Shown piece after piece: positions 39,395 to 50,340 of a DNA stretch of 62,500 nt (its first letter is position 1; every line of letters begins with the position of its first letter). Origin of the DNA: Glandiceps talaboti (taxonomy: Eukaryota > Hemichordata > Enteropneusta > Spengelidae). The notes beneath the pieces are model-generated. The model saw only the letters and a list, made by a program, of their open reading frames with translations, searched no databases and was not told where the DNA came from. The stretch covers positions 5,343,716 through 5,406,215 of the forward strand of contig NC_135557.1 in the NCBI RefSeq assembly GCF_964340395.1. Reading direction: 5' to 3'. The translations under genes were made by a program, and so were the position numbers.

Positions 39395-40473
39395 TATGTA
39401 TTTGTTCGTATCTATTTTGTATATATTAATCCTACAATGTCTACACATTTACCAGACTTGATTGGGCCAAATCAATTGTCATAAATGATTTCATCCACAA
39501 ACAAGATTACGGTTAAAATCTTACAGATATTAGAATTTCTTGATGTATTTCAATTCTTCCTAAATGTAATAAATGTGATCGTTTATTATCATAACTTTTA
39601 ATATACCATAAATAAGGATTATGCTTTACAGATCTAGGCCAAAATAAAGTTCAGATAGAGTCGCAAGAAATTATGTTCACGAAATTTTGGCGCCAAATGA
39701 TGCCATTAGAAGAAGTGTTCACAGAACATTTAGTACATTCGAATGTAGAGGTCGATGAACTAAGGCAATCCAGACACCATCTGATAGCACATAAAAGTAC
39801 ATGGCCGTGTTTTTTAAGCTGATAAGTTTTTACGACAATTTTAATGGAATATTCGATTTGCTTTCTAAAACAAAACAGATTTCATCTGCGTATAAAATTT
39901 GAGTCGCAAAGATAGGTATTGCGAAAACTAGTAAAAAAAACGAAGGAAGAAAATCATAGATCCGAACAGTGACGTCATTTGATTGACATTGTTGGGAACA
40001 ATATGGGTGCAGATCTGGTACAAAAGTCAAATGTTTTCAGATAAGATTGTAGCGGGATTTGATAGCAGACGATAACAACTCGTACAATATCAGCTGACAC
40101 TATATCGAAATATTTCCTGTTACTGTAAATTGTCAATACAAAAGAAAGTGTCACTGTTTCTCCTCCGTTTCTTTTCAAATTTCTTCTTTCTTGGCAGAAA
40201 TAATTGCAACAATAAACAGATCTAGACACTTTGGCAAGATTTTGTTTGTTACTGTTTATTTTGCCACTATCTTATCTTCTGTGTTCTCCTGATTTAGATA
40301 CATCCCAGTTATCACCCTTACCTTATGTCATGTTGCATGGATTGTTGATGTATGAGATACTATCAGATCGTCGACGTCCAAAGGCCAATTCTGAATTTGC
40401 ACTAAAATGTAGGTGCAAAATACAGCTGTCTTCAACAAAGTGATGGGGCCATGTCATTATTAGAGTTCCCCTT
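39395..40473. other. AT-rich stretch, no gene seen
   Basis: Contains TTTTGGCGCCAAATG near 39686-39700 and TGACGTCA at 39970. Frames of 66-84 codons on the minus strand (39830-40229) overlap each other and show no known motif. Confidence 0.4.
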
Positions 40474-40829
40474 AAGCCTAATAAAAAAAATCGCATTGTT
40501 CGCGGATTACGCTCAATTTTAGAATAGGTGTTGGTAGCTGGTTAGGCAGATTTTGTATTTTATTTTTTTTTCTGTGTGAGTGTCTAGTTCAGGTTTTCCA
40601 TTGTTTTCCATATGGTCTCTGTGTTGTTTATTTCGTCTTCAAGTTATCAGATGTACAGCCGTTACCGATCGGAAGAACAGTTTTATTTTGTCTCTGTAAA
40701 TTGATGTCAGTTGCCTCATCCACAATTTCTCATGAGACTTCATAATTTTTGCCATTTTTTTCGCGAATACATTGAAATGTTAGGTGGGGTCTGGTAACCG
40801 GAACCAAACAATTATTTTTTGTAGCCCTT
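40474..40829 (+). mobile_element. MITE-like element, copy 4
   Basis: Begins AAGCCTAATAAAAAAAATCG and ends CCGGAACCAAACAATTATTTTTTGTAGCCC; the right terminus carries a small change relative to AGGCCT. The interior has all family blocks, including GTGTCTAGTTCAGGTTTTCC and GGAAGAACAGTTTTA, plus a 5-bp insertion before ATCAGATGTACAGCC. Confidence 0.85.
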
Positions 40830-41111
40830 ATGACATAACACTAATCTGAAACCATAGTATCCAAGTATTGTGGTTAAATGGTTATAGATCATCAAAACCG
40901 TTCTCCTGTTTTTTTCTCTTTTTAATGTTTTTTTGTTTACTTTATAAATAAAAAAGAAATACATCACATTGCTAAACTGAGAAGTAGAAAAATAGAATAA
41001 ATAACTTAAATACGTTCGTATTTTTTCACCAAAAAAACATCTCATTCTGAAAAATTATATTTAAGTCGAGCCCTTAGACTAACCAATACAATTGCTACCT
41101 TTTGTCATATG
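40830..41111. other. AT-rich stretch, no gene seen
   Basis: Minus frame 40812-41045 starts within the MITE and is Lys/Tyr/Phe-rich. No gene is supported. Confidence 0.4.
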
Positions 41112-41175
41112 ACATGCATGCATGCATGCATGAATGAATGAATGAATGAATGAATGAATGAATGAATGAATGAAT
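41112..41175 (+). repeat. (ATGC)n then (ATGA)n microsatellite
   Basis: Five ATGC units pass directly into about eleven ATGA units, a one-base change of unit within one tract. Confidence 0.9.
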
Positions 41176-41411
41176 GTTTTCTTGGCTGAACGAAGAAAAA
41201 TATTAGGGAATAACATCTGAATAATTATTTTACTCTTTTTTATCGTTATTGACAATATAATATATTTGGCATATGTAAGAGGCTACGATCAGTGTCAAAA
41301 ATAGACATCGAACTCAAAATGATAAATAGCCATATACGACTTTAAAAACGTCGCAGACGACAGGACTTGGAATTGTGCCTCTATTGCAGTAAAGCTAGTA
41401 ATTTAAAATGT

Positions 41412-41872
41412 GGAATTGTCGTCAAACAGAAAGTTATTTTAGATTAAGTATTCACTTAACTATCGTTAAACAGTAAGAAATTTCAGATTACTTCAACACA
41501 ATGTTACGCAGTAAGTGATTTCAGAGAACAACCTTGACACACTGTCGTCGTACAGTAAGTAATATCAGATTACGACGTTTATAGAATGTCGTCAAATATT
41601 AAGCAACATCAGATTATGCATTCAATAGACACATCAAAGGTGAAACAGAATTTGACTTCATCTTCAATAAACTGTTGTCAGGAGTAAGTAATTTCAGAGT
41701 ACGACTTCGATAATCAGTCGTCGAAAAGTAAGTAATGTCAGAGAACAACTTCGAAAAACAATCGTCACACACTGAGTAATAACTTGATTAATTACAAACT
41801 GTCGTCAAACAGTAACATTAGATTTCGACTTCGACAAAATGTCGTCAACAGGTATGTAATTTCAGACTATCT
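41412..41872 (+). repeat. Strongly decayed tandem repeat, period about 42 bp
   Basis: A consensus such as TGTCGTCAAACAGTAAGTAA-TTTCAGATTACGACTTCGACAA recurs about eleven times. GTCGTC-type anchors lie at about 41418, 41463, 41501, 41543, 41588, 41673, 41717, 41761, 41800 and 41840, that is, spacings of 38-45 bp with one missing anchor. Many units retain a GTAAGT donor-like and a TTTCAG acceptor-like word. Confidence 0.75.
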
Positions 41873-44053
41873 AGCCAGAGAACGTTAGGTAATAATCTGA
41901 AAATGTGCGTAGAAAATATTTTGTTTTGATCTTCATGTTGTTATCATGTTCATTGTTTGTGGTGAATGATTCGTTCGCAATAATTGTATCGTAAATCCTA
42001 AAACATCAACGAAATAAAATATTTAGTTAATTTTATCATTCAATAAAATATTAAATGATATAGTGAACTAAATCCGTAGCTGGTGTTTTACTCTAAGTTC
42101 GAATCCCCCCCCCCCGATAAATGTATAGATATCAAATCTCGTGATAGACTTTACAAATCACGCGTTGATTCATCAGGACGAGAAGAGAACAACGATTCCA
42201 GTTGATTATGTTCAAAAAAGATATCCTTATTAACTTTTATCATCCTGAAAATGATCTGTTATTTTCGATCTATTCCTAACATCTTGGAGGAATGAGACAA
42301 CACGCAATTAAACAACATGAAAGTACAGGATAAAATCCCAGGAGATAAAATGGAAGACATGTTTGTGTAACATTTTGAATACTAATATCGACGAAGATGT
42401 ATTTCAATGTTTCTGATGTGTAGAAAAGAGATAGATCCATGAGATTTTTTTGTAAAAGTTGTTACGCTAATAAAAATTGGTCAGACGGTTGAGTTAACGC
42501 AAGCAGTGACCTTTTATCTAAGGTCACGTCAGTTCCACCAGACAGGCTTATCAGCAGACTCTAATTTGCATGACTATTGTCTACAGCAAGACGCTACGTC
42601 ATTTTTCCAACACGGTTCGCACACGCTTCGTGATAAATTCGACCCTTTTTGAGTTCAAACGTTCAGAGGTCCCACCAAGCGGTTGCTGGTCTGTTTACAT
42701 GACTTACTATCGGGTTATTCTATACTCATTTAAACTACATTTGCTCAATGCTGTTTTTTGTCTTTAACTTTTTTTCAAATCCATTTTCATGTTGGAATTA
42801 TCACTATAACCAAGACTACAATATCGGTCACAAGACGTCAAGGACATTTGAACATGTATCTTGCAATATTTTTGACGACATGTCCCCCCAAAAATTACTC
42901 AAAGACGATAAATTTTCGATTTGACTTTGAAGGAGGTCACGGTGGGCCCTGGCAACGTTGATATCGAGGACCAGTATTTGGGAAAATGGCCTAATGGCGG
43001 GACAAAAGAGATAAAACACACGGACAACAATAACTGCGTGAAAAGATACAAAATTTTACTTACATTTCCACATGCATAAACGAGGGTTACAGCTCACAAC
43101 ACTAGCTGAATTCCCCCGAATTTATTATCCGATTTTTGGAATGCAGACGTCACGAAGGTGACTGACCTCAAGGTCATTAACAGACAGCGACTTGTGTTCC
43201 CAGCATTCCCAAAAGAATCACAACATTGGAAATGAAAGTCAACGAGATTTTGTTCTGTGCACAAAGACGATTGTATACACTTTGGCTGCAATCTGTTACA
43301 TATCCATTTTGTCGGCTCAATCAGGAAAACTCCCGCCAAATTCATAAGATATCCAACTAAATTCACAACAATTTTTTTGATCCATACGGTCTAGGACATC
43401 TTAGCATCCAACACAATACTTGGTCAAGGCAATAAAATGACGAATCGCTGCATAGTAATCCAAAATACGTAATATAAACGACGAGCTAGACAAAATTTTA
43501 GCACCGCCTTAGTGTTTTGGACACTCAATACCAACACGTTTTCAAGCAGACACGTCTGAGGTCGAAGTATATATTAACATTTGGCGGAAAGTACTAGTAA
43601 TGCATCAGTTAGACAAAAGGTCGGATAGCTTGCAGTCAAATACAACTATTTGTTACACACTATTCGCCTTAAAATTCGTGAATATACCATCAAATTTGAC
43701 TCCATTTAGCTGTAACGTCCTAAATACATACACCTGAACGTGAGGTAACCAAAATCATGATTGCCATCAAGCGTGTCAGTAACTGAAATCTAAGGTGGTT
43801 CCGTTGTCATGGAGAATAACTCATGAGTGAAATTGGTACATGAAATTGAATTCCTTGTTTCAAGTGTCTATGTACACACCATAAAACCGCTATTGACATA
43901 TTTTCACTGCCGCATCCAAATGTTTTTTTTCCTATTTGAAAAGTCGCACTGAGAGTTCCTTAAGTAGATGCAGATGGGATAGAACCACATATCCATATTG
44001 CTATATAGATAAGATACATGAATGTGAGTGTGCGTATACACATATACATGCAA
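41873..44053. other. AT-rich stretch, no gene supported
   Basis: Contains a C10 run near 42107 and CTCCCGCCAAATTC near 43330. A 90-codon minus frame (43094-43366) is followed on that strand by GGAAAT|GTAAGTAAAA (donor near 43060), a possible exon end, but the frame has stopped before it and I recognise no domain. Confidence 0.35.
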
Positions 44054-44058
44054 TAATA

Positions 44059-44153
<95 letters not shown>
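44054..44153. repeat. (TA)n microsatellite, about 45 units
   Basis: About 90 bp of uninterrupted TA after TATATATG. Fully self-complementary and able to extrude as a cruciform. Confidence 0.95.
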
Positions 44154-44156
<3 letters not shown>

Positions 44157-44687
44157 TAACATATACTTTTTTTAATGTGGCCGATGTATTACACCTGACG
44201 TCATCAAGTTTTGTCTATGGGAAATGTTGTCTCAAAGTTTGTTTTCATCTTTTCTTTATCTTTTTTCTTCGGCAGGTTTCTAATGAATATAATTTATTCA
44301 GTGATGTCCTGACGATAAATCCATTTTGTACATTTTTTGTTTCAATTTTTACTTGAATGTTGAATATTTATTAACAAGTTATTCAATAATTGGTTACCTA
44401 TTGGCAATTTGATAGACACACAAAGTACAAGGTTACTCCCAGCCCCCATGATTACCAATTGATGATTTTTTTTCAATTTTTACCCCCCGCCCCAATAATC
44501 ATAATAACACTGTGTATGTTATGATAGTATGATAAACCATGCCAATCGCAATATACATAGTTATTGTATTTTTTAGGGGATGTTGTTTTCACGTACAAGA
44601 ATATTAATAATAATATCATACATCTCTCCATATAATAGTCTGAGACAATACGCTAGGAAGTTGAATACAGTTCATACAAACTTCAAA

Positions 44688-44690
<3 letters not shown>
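44154..44690. other. AT-rich stretch, no gene seen
   Basis: Contains TGACGTCATCAAG at 44196. No exon or repeat was recognised. Confidence 0.4.
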
Positions 44691-44731
<41 letters not shown>

Positions 44732-44978
44732 CACACACACACGCACATACATACATACATACATACATACATACATACATACATACATACATACATACAT
44801 ACATGCATACATACATACATACATACATACATACATACATACATACATACATTACGCGGCATACATACATACATACATACATGCATACATACATACATAC
44901 ATACATACATACATACATACATACATACATACATACATACATACATACATTCATACATACATACATACATACATACAT

Positions 44979-45013
<35 letters not shown>

Positions 45014-45030
45014 CACACACACACACACAT
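44691..45030 (+). repeat. Compound (CA)n-(CATA)n-(CAGA)n-(CA)n microsatellite
   Basis: CA at both ends encloses about 235 bp of CATA and a CAGA block (44981-45005). A single 9-bp interruption, TTACGCGGC, breaks the CATA tract near 44851. Frames of 85-161 codons here are repeat translations. Confidence 0.97.
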
Positions 45031-45566
45031 GGCCATCAGGTATCACTGAAGGCATCTTGACATAATTATTGTCTGTGTTCACATCTATTTGTTGTCGTAC
45101 CACGTTACATTGATGTGTCAGTGCTGTGTACTTCCCATTTATTAAAGTCACTGATGCATAGTCAGTACACTACATGCTTTATATGGGGAGGGGGCATAAC
45201 GTAATGTTCTAAAAATAACCAAGTCGAACAGCCGGAGACAGCTTGACTATTGACTTTGAGTTGTCTTGAGTCGCACGTACCAGAAAGAACAAAACCCAGA
45301 AAAGAAGTATTGTTCGTGTGTGTGGCTATCAGTAATGCCAAATGAATGGAGTTTGCGCAATATAAATTAGGCCACATGAACTTTTAACTGGTGTGCAACA
45401 GTCCTAAATGTCACGTGCAATAAAATCATGCTAGTAAAATAGTACATATGTATAAACCTAACAAATACAATTATCGTGTTTGTATACTGACAGAAAAGAG
45501 ATTTAATTGGTACATTCCAGTATTTATTTATACATATCAAATATCATCTTCTGTTGTTATTTTTAG
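45031..45566. other. AT-rich stretch, no gene seen
   Basis: Only short frames; no recognised repeat. Confidence 0.4.
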
Positions 45567-45723
45567 AACACAACTGGTCTTGAACTTGAACTGTCTGTGT
45601 GGAAGTGCGTTACCTTGGTGAAGTATTCTTGGATACCATGTGATGCAATACCGTCTGGAATAATAAGTTCTAAATTGCGACCCACTTCTTGTCTGCTAGC
45701 GGTGTATAGGAGGCCAGACACAG
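45567..45723 (+). CDS. Candidate internal exon, weakly DM9-like
   Basis: A pyrimidine-led acceptor (GTTGTTATTTTTAG|AAC, AG at 45565-45566) and a donor (GACACAG|GTATTT, GT at 45724-45725) enclose 157 bp open in one plus frame, ending in phase 1. The peptide contains KYSWIPCDAIPSGII and LLAVYRRPDTG. The order W-x-P ... IP-x-G ... (L/Y)-x-V-x-R recalls the DM9/DUF3421 repeat found in many invertebrate lectin-like proteins, but the W-to-IP spacing is two residues short and the PGK signature is absent. No flanking DM9 exon was found. The same frame continues past the donor to 45854, so splicing is not required to keep it open. Confidence 0.2.
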
Positions 45724-46191
45724 GTATTTACCACTGCGTAGTCGTTGATATACAGAAGAATTTAATGTTAATTTGTCTGCTCCATTTATTTGTACAGCAC
45801 TATGCTAATGTTTGGCTTGCTCGTCTACTTTTCTACCCATTTTTTTATTTCTAGAAATGATTGATTCGTTGCTAGTCTCACCCTAGTCCAGGAGATTTCC
45901 TCATGTCCCAGTTACCCTAGCGACAAGTATTACCCTTCAATTTGAAGTCAGCCATTTTGCGAGAAGGCCTTATTGAAAATGCCTTGCTTCACCTCTCACT
46001 GAATGGATAGCAGGCAGCAAAATAGAAGGGGGACAGTTTTAAATTACACAATATTACACATTTTATTGCTGTGTAATTTCGATGAAAATATTTTTAATTT
46101 GAACGGGGAATGTCTACCGGCTTTTCTTTCAACTTGGGTCACAGCTGACTTCTTAAATGTTTTGGAGAGTGTTTAGCAGCCAACGAGATAA
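45724..46191. other. No gene seen
   Basis: Contains GCCATTTTGCG near 45952 and a small near-repeat, AATTACACAATATTACACATTTTATTGCTGTGTAATTT (46042-46080), whose ends are inverted (AAATTACACA / TGTGTAATTT) and could pair. Confidence 0.45.
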
Positions 46192-46467
46192 AGGATAAAG
46201 TCGCCGTGGATCTCGCGTGCAAGGCGTACTAATCTATCCCCCTATGACCGAATTTATTACTTCTCTGCCCGCAGCTGGCAGACCTGTGCCTGTCTGGGTT
46301 ATGCCAAATACGCTTTGTGTGGACACTTTGAGAGGCAAGTCAACACAATGGAAGTCTGTACCCCCTGTTCACGTACCTACCTAACATACAAGACGGCGAT
46401 AACTTGCCGGGAATGTATGGCGACACCTACGCAACTGTTCGATTCATGAAGTGAACTGCGTTGACCG
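46192..46467 (+). other. Candidate exon in a GC-rich island with a strong donor
   Basis: GC is clearly higher than in the flanks. The segment ends TTGACCG|GTAAGT (donor GT at 46468-46469), and inside it an excellent acceptor, ATTACTTCTCTGCCCGCAG|C (AG at 46273-46274), is present. One frame is stop-free from 46192 to TGA at 46447-46449 and is Cys-rich from WQTCACLGYAKYALCG on, with a C-x2-C...C-x2-C arrangement (VCTPC, TCREC). Another frame has an ATG at 46244 and runs 46 codons to TAA at 46382. It could be a terminal or first exon, or a CpG-rich non-coding exon. Two frames open together warn that base composition may be responsible. Confidence 0.25.
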
Positions 46468-47726
46468 GTAAGTCTCTTCTAGCTCTTCGAAATGTGATAC
46501 ATGAATATATGTTTCACCGCTACTATTGTTTCTTGTGTACATCGGGGTATAAATATTTTCCAACGTAGTCATGTACGTGTAAATTTGGCCAGTACTCGGC
46601 CCTGTTGTCACCAATACGTTTGATGATCAGTGTGTTTACAAAGCATTCAAAGCACCATAGCGCGGTGTGTCCTCATCACTCAGGTTATTGGATTCACACC
46701 TCGGAATTAAAATACTCAAATTTGTTGAAATAACCGTTGCACAGAAGAACAAGGCAGTGGCATCATTGAGGAAAATTGTCTAAATAATTTCATCATCGTT
46801 TCAATTTTTTGTGCCTGTGGATTTTTGATTATAAGTGATAATTGAGACTACAATATGTTGTTTTGTGATTGTAATATTTGTGTCTATATATTGTACCGAA
46901 TCATGATATAGTAGATAAGGCGTTTTGGTTGGTTAGGGGTCGGGGGTCGACTTTGGGGTGAATTCTTGAGAGTCTAGACGTTACGTGTGTTTGTACATTA
47001 ATGTACAACTGTGTATACTCTGAACGAACGGATAGTACGGTGGCAAACAAACGTCCATGGAGCCGATCAATATGGCAGCCGGCTAGCATGTGTGCACGTC
47101 ACTGCCATCTAACAAATCATAATGTCTATATATAAACATGTAGAGTAACCCCACAGTACACACTTCAATTTGTGAGAGAAAAGTTGACGACAGGTCGAAA
47201 TAAAACAAAAGTTGACGACAGGTAGAAATTGAGCGCGAAAGTTCGTTTGGATTTCTTCAAGTATCGCGATCTAGCTGTCGTCCCTGCCAATATCATTTAA
47301 ATTTGTTCGTATATTCAGTGCACAAATGTGAATACGCTTAAACCAAATTGATTGAGATTTATCTGATAATTTCCATTAAAATCAATTTTTGTAACTCGGT
47401 TGAACATAAATATCAGAAAATGTCAGTTGTGTCTTCTAAAGTGTTATTTCCTGTAGTTGAAAAAATTAGTGTAATACTGTGGTATTGTTGGGTCCTCTAT
47501 CGAAGTCACGTATTCGGAGTCGTTGCATGTACATATTTTCGTCACTTTCTAATTTATATTCACGTATTTGTAGCTAAGTTAATAAGAGGGTTTTCCAGAG
47601 ACCCTTATGTCTTCTAGATGTTTTATCCCAAGTATTGTGAAACTCAATAGGTTACAAAGTAGTCTGATGTCAAACTTACTCGATGCAATGTCGTTACTAT
47701 CGACACTAACCGTGAATGGTAAGGCC
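46468..47726. other. No gene supported; small direct repeat
   Basis: AAAAGTTGACGACAGGT occurs twice with 28-bp spacing (about 47179-47223). A TATA-box-like TATATATAAACATG lies at about 47128-47141. The 89-codon frame at 47348-47617 lacks recognisable motifs. Confidence 0.4.
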
Positions 47727-47799
47727 TACTGTAATATCACCAACCCGTAGAGCGTGTCGGCTATGGTCGACACGCTGTGCGGGTTGTACTATTACAGTG
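47727..47799. ncRNA. Pre-miRNA-sized hairpin, function unknown
   Basis: Two 33-base arms (47727-47759 and 47767-47799) with a 7-base loop GCTATGG. Arms pair as TACTGTAATA with TATTACAGTG, AACCCG with CGGGTT, and AGCGTGTCG with CGACACGCT, with one bulge and a G-U pair between. Pairing stops sharply at both ends. The left arm includes AACCCGTAGA, identical to the 5' ten bases, including the seed, of the miR-100/miR-99 group; the following bases differ, and a 22-nt product starting there would run into the loop. A DNA fold-back element is an equally good explanation. Confidence 0.3.
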
Positions 47800-47942
47800 T
47801 AATAACAAACTTGCAATCTCTGTGGTTGCAAGTTGGCCTTGAAATATCTGAACTTTTAAACGATGTTTTTATAAGGGTTGACCACATCAAACGACAGCGA
47901 GATGTAGTGACAAATTTAAGTCGAAAATAATGTAAGTATAGT

Positions 47943-48026
47943 GAACGGTGAATCGTACTGTAGAGGTCTAAATGCCGGTGTATGCCATTGTGTACAAGTT
48001 TAGACTACGGGGCATACTTCACCGTC
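47943..48026. repeat. Weak imperfect inverted repeat
   Basis: ACGGTGAA...GTAG..GTCTAAA on the left (47945-47972) is matched inverted by TTTAGACTAC...TTCACCGT on the right (48000-48024), with several mismatches. It lies 150 bp from the stronger hairpin. Confidence 0.45.
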
Positions 48027-49570
48027 GTTGTCAACGGATCAGCCGTTTGCGTTCCTCTAGACTCTATATCTGGTAATAACAGTTATTCAATGGAGTTATT
48101 TACGGAAATATTATGAGGAGGGGTAATGTTGAAATTCTACTTTTTTGGATTAATAGCCGGGGAGAGACGAGTTGTCATTTAGCAGTCGAATGTGGCCGGT
48201 ATAAAACTAGTAAGTACGAGTGTCTACATCGCATGTTCAGAGGAAAAGTTGTGATTTCCTAGATCGCTATAACTCAAAGAACCCATTTCCTTTAAATTTG
48301 TTAAATATTATGATAAGTTAGAGACAGTACATAAATTTCTGCGGACAGTGTTTCATGAGTTGAAAGCTCGACTGGTTTAGTTCTAGACGATTTGTCCGTA
48401 CCACACTTTTAATTTTTAATTTTTGCTTGTCCCATTCTCTGTGCTGTATCATATGTGTGTTTTTGTTTGTAACTCTTACTGTCAGAACTGGCAGACAGTT
48501 CCATTCACATCAAAATCAGACAATCCTTAAATTTCAAAAAAAAATACTCTCCTTTAAAATGATATTTTCGCAATAAAAGGTCCCGAAATCTCTTTACATT
48601 ACAGCAAAACGTAGGTGAGTCATGGACTTATCACATGAACACCAACGCGCAAACACGGTGTAAGTGATTTTTGATTCGCCATTTTGGAAATCTCCCGGCA
48701 TTATAATGTAATATGTTGTCTGAGAGAAATTTCCCGCTTATCCATAATTGAAAGAGAATCTAGATCCAGTTAGACGTTTTGGTGTCGCGCCAAAATGTCT
48801 GTATCCATTTTAGGCAAAAGGCCAAAGTATTGAAAAAAAACGTACATACTCTGTCCGTGTACATGTGTAACAATTTTCATTCGGGTTGTAATCATGAAAA
48901 AAAATGTTACAGTATCAAACAGTTGGTTAATCATATCTTTACTCTTTTAGAATCATAGTGTTCAGATCTCTCCTTCGAGAAAATGTCAATGTTGAATCGT
49001 TCTATCTGTTTTCTAGCTGTATTTTACTGTAACTATTTTTTGTTTAGTTATTTGTAGTTTTAGTACCTCAGTGTCTATCAATCCAGGCTTGGTTGCCTCT
49101 AACGTTCGAGGGTGAGTAATCACCATTTCAAGAGTCCACTCTCATGTCAAAATGTCTTCAACCCGGGACCCATTTTGAAAGAAACAAGGACAGCATTTAT
49201 TTTAGAATTAACAAAACAGTGTCGTTCTAATGGCACATAACTTTGCTCAGGTTTGACGCTGTATTTTACACAGGAGAACTTAAATTTCGAATAATGTTGA
49301 AACCTGGTATTAGGTTGGTTGTTTTTGTGAATGGCAAGTCGTACTGTGACATGCATGTACGTTGGCAGTCTCGTTGTAATAAATGTTGTGACGTGCTGTA
49401 TGTCTATAGCTGAACTATAAAATTGCGTTTCCGTATAAAAATACAATCATTTTGCTGTATAAACTCCACGTATGCTACTAATTATGTTCCCGAGATCTCA
49501 TTCCTTTGTAAAAATTAATTCTTCCGACTAAAGGTGAAATTATGAACAACAAACTCCACCGTTGTTTCAC
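48027..49570. other. AT-rich stretch, no gene supported
   Basis: Contains CGCCATTTTGG (48677), TTTCCCGC (48731) and CGCGCCAAAATGTC (48786). A 99-codon minus frame (49147-49446, non-ATG start) shows no known motif. Confidence 0.4.
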
Positions 49571-49860
49571 AGATACACAGCACGATGGAGCCAGCGCCAT
49601 GTTACCCCAGTAGATACCATCTGTATAACAAAGTCTAAAACAATTTGAATACCGTCCTGCCTTTATATAACATCAACATTAATTGTAGATCAACAAGTTT
49701 TTAGTCCAAAAAAATATACAAAAAAATAATATCATACTACCGTTATTTTCAGACACAGCTAGCTCGATAGAGTCAGTGCCATCCATTTGTACAACAAAGT
49801 TACCACCCTGCGTTGTACACATTTACATTCAATTATGCATCAACATTTTCACAACGAAAT
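49571..49860 (+). repeat. Diverged ~180-bp tandem duplication
   Basis: CCGTTGTTTCACAGATACACAGC, CGATGGAGCCAGCGCCAT and CCATCTGTATAACAAAGT in the left half recur as CCGTTATTTTCAGACACAGC, CGATAGAGTCAGTGCCAT and CCATTTGTACAACAAAGT about 181 bp to the right, followed by weaker matches around ATCAACATT. Confidence 0.65.
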
Positions 49861-50218
49861 AATAACATGAACTATCAATATGATGAAAACGAAATAGCAT
49901 CATAGTATAGATTGATATCCAGTAAATAGAGTGGAATATTACTTATCATATATATATATATATTAATATTTTTAAACAGCTGTGGACAAAAGGGATCAAG
50001 AGATTAAATTATTTTTAGGGTTTTATTGTGTTTCCGTTCATCATATTTACGTAAAGTGCAAGGAAACAAGCCTCAAAACATGCCATAATAGCTAAAACGG
50101 TCAGAAGAAAGATATAAATACACCTACAGTAAAACATCACTATAAAACAGACGAGAAAGTCGAAGTATTTAATACAGCAAATCTCAGAATGGAATATAAG
50201 AAAACTATTTTAATTTAT
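49861..50218. other. AT-rich stretch, no gene seen
   Basis: Includes a short (TA)n near 49951-49964. Nothing else was recognised. Confidence 0.4.
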
Positions 50219-50340
50219 CAGGTAGGTGAACTTAAAAATTGAAATTTGACTTTTCACACCGTTATACTATCTCATAAATACGTAAACGCATTATTCTGAT
50301 AAACTAAAGACTGAAATTCTCTAAAAAATTTTACGAAATG
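50219..50340 (-). repeat. Dispersed repeat family 3, copy B
   Basis: Inverted partner of 39290-39394 with the same block order. It differs by several small insertions, such as CGTAAACG before CATTATTCTG. Confidence 0.75.

Noticed and set aside
42085-42115. tRNA-like T-arm (AAGTTCGAATCCC)
   Set aside because: No matching A-box, acceptor stem or anticodon arm upstream, and it merges with a C10 run.
46670-46715. Possible tRNA or tRNA-derived SINE (GGATTCACACC)
   Set aside because: The T-loop consensus is wrong and no cloverleaf can be drawn.
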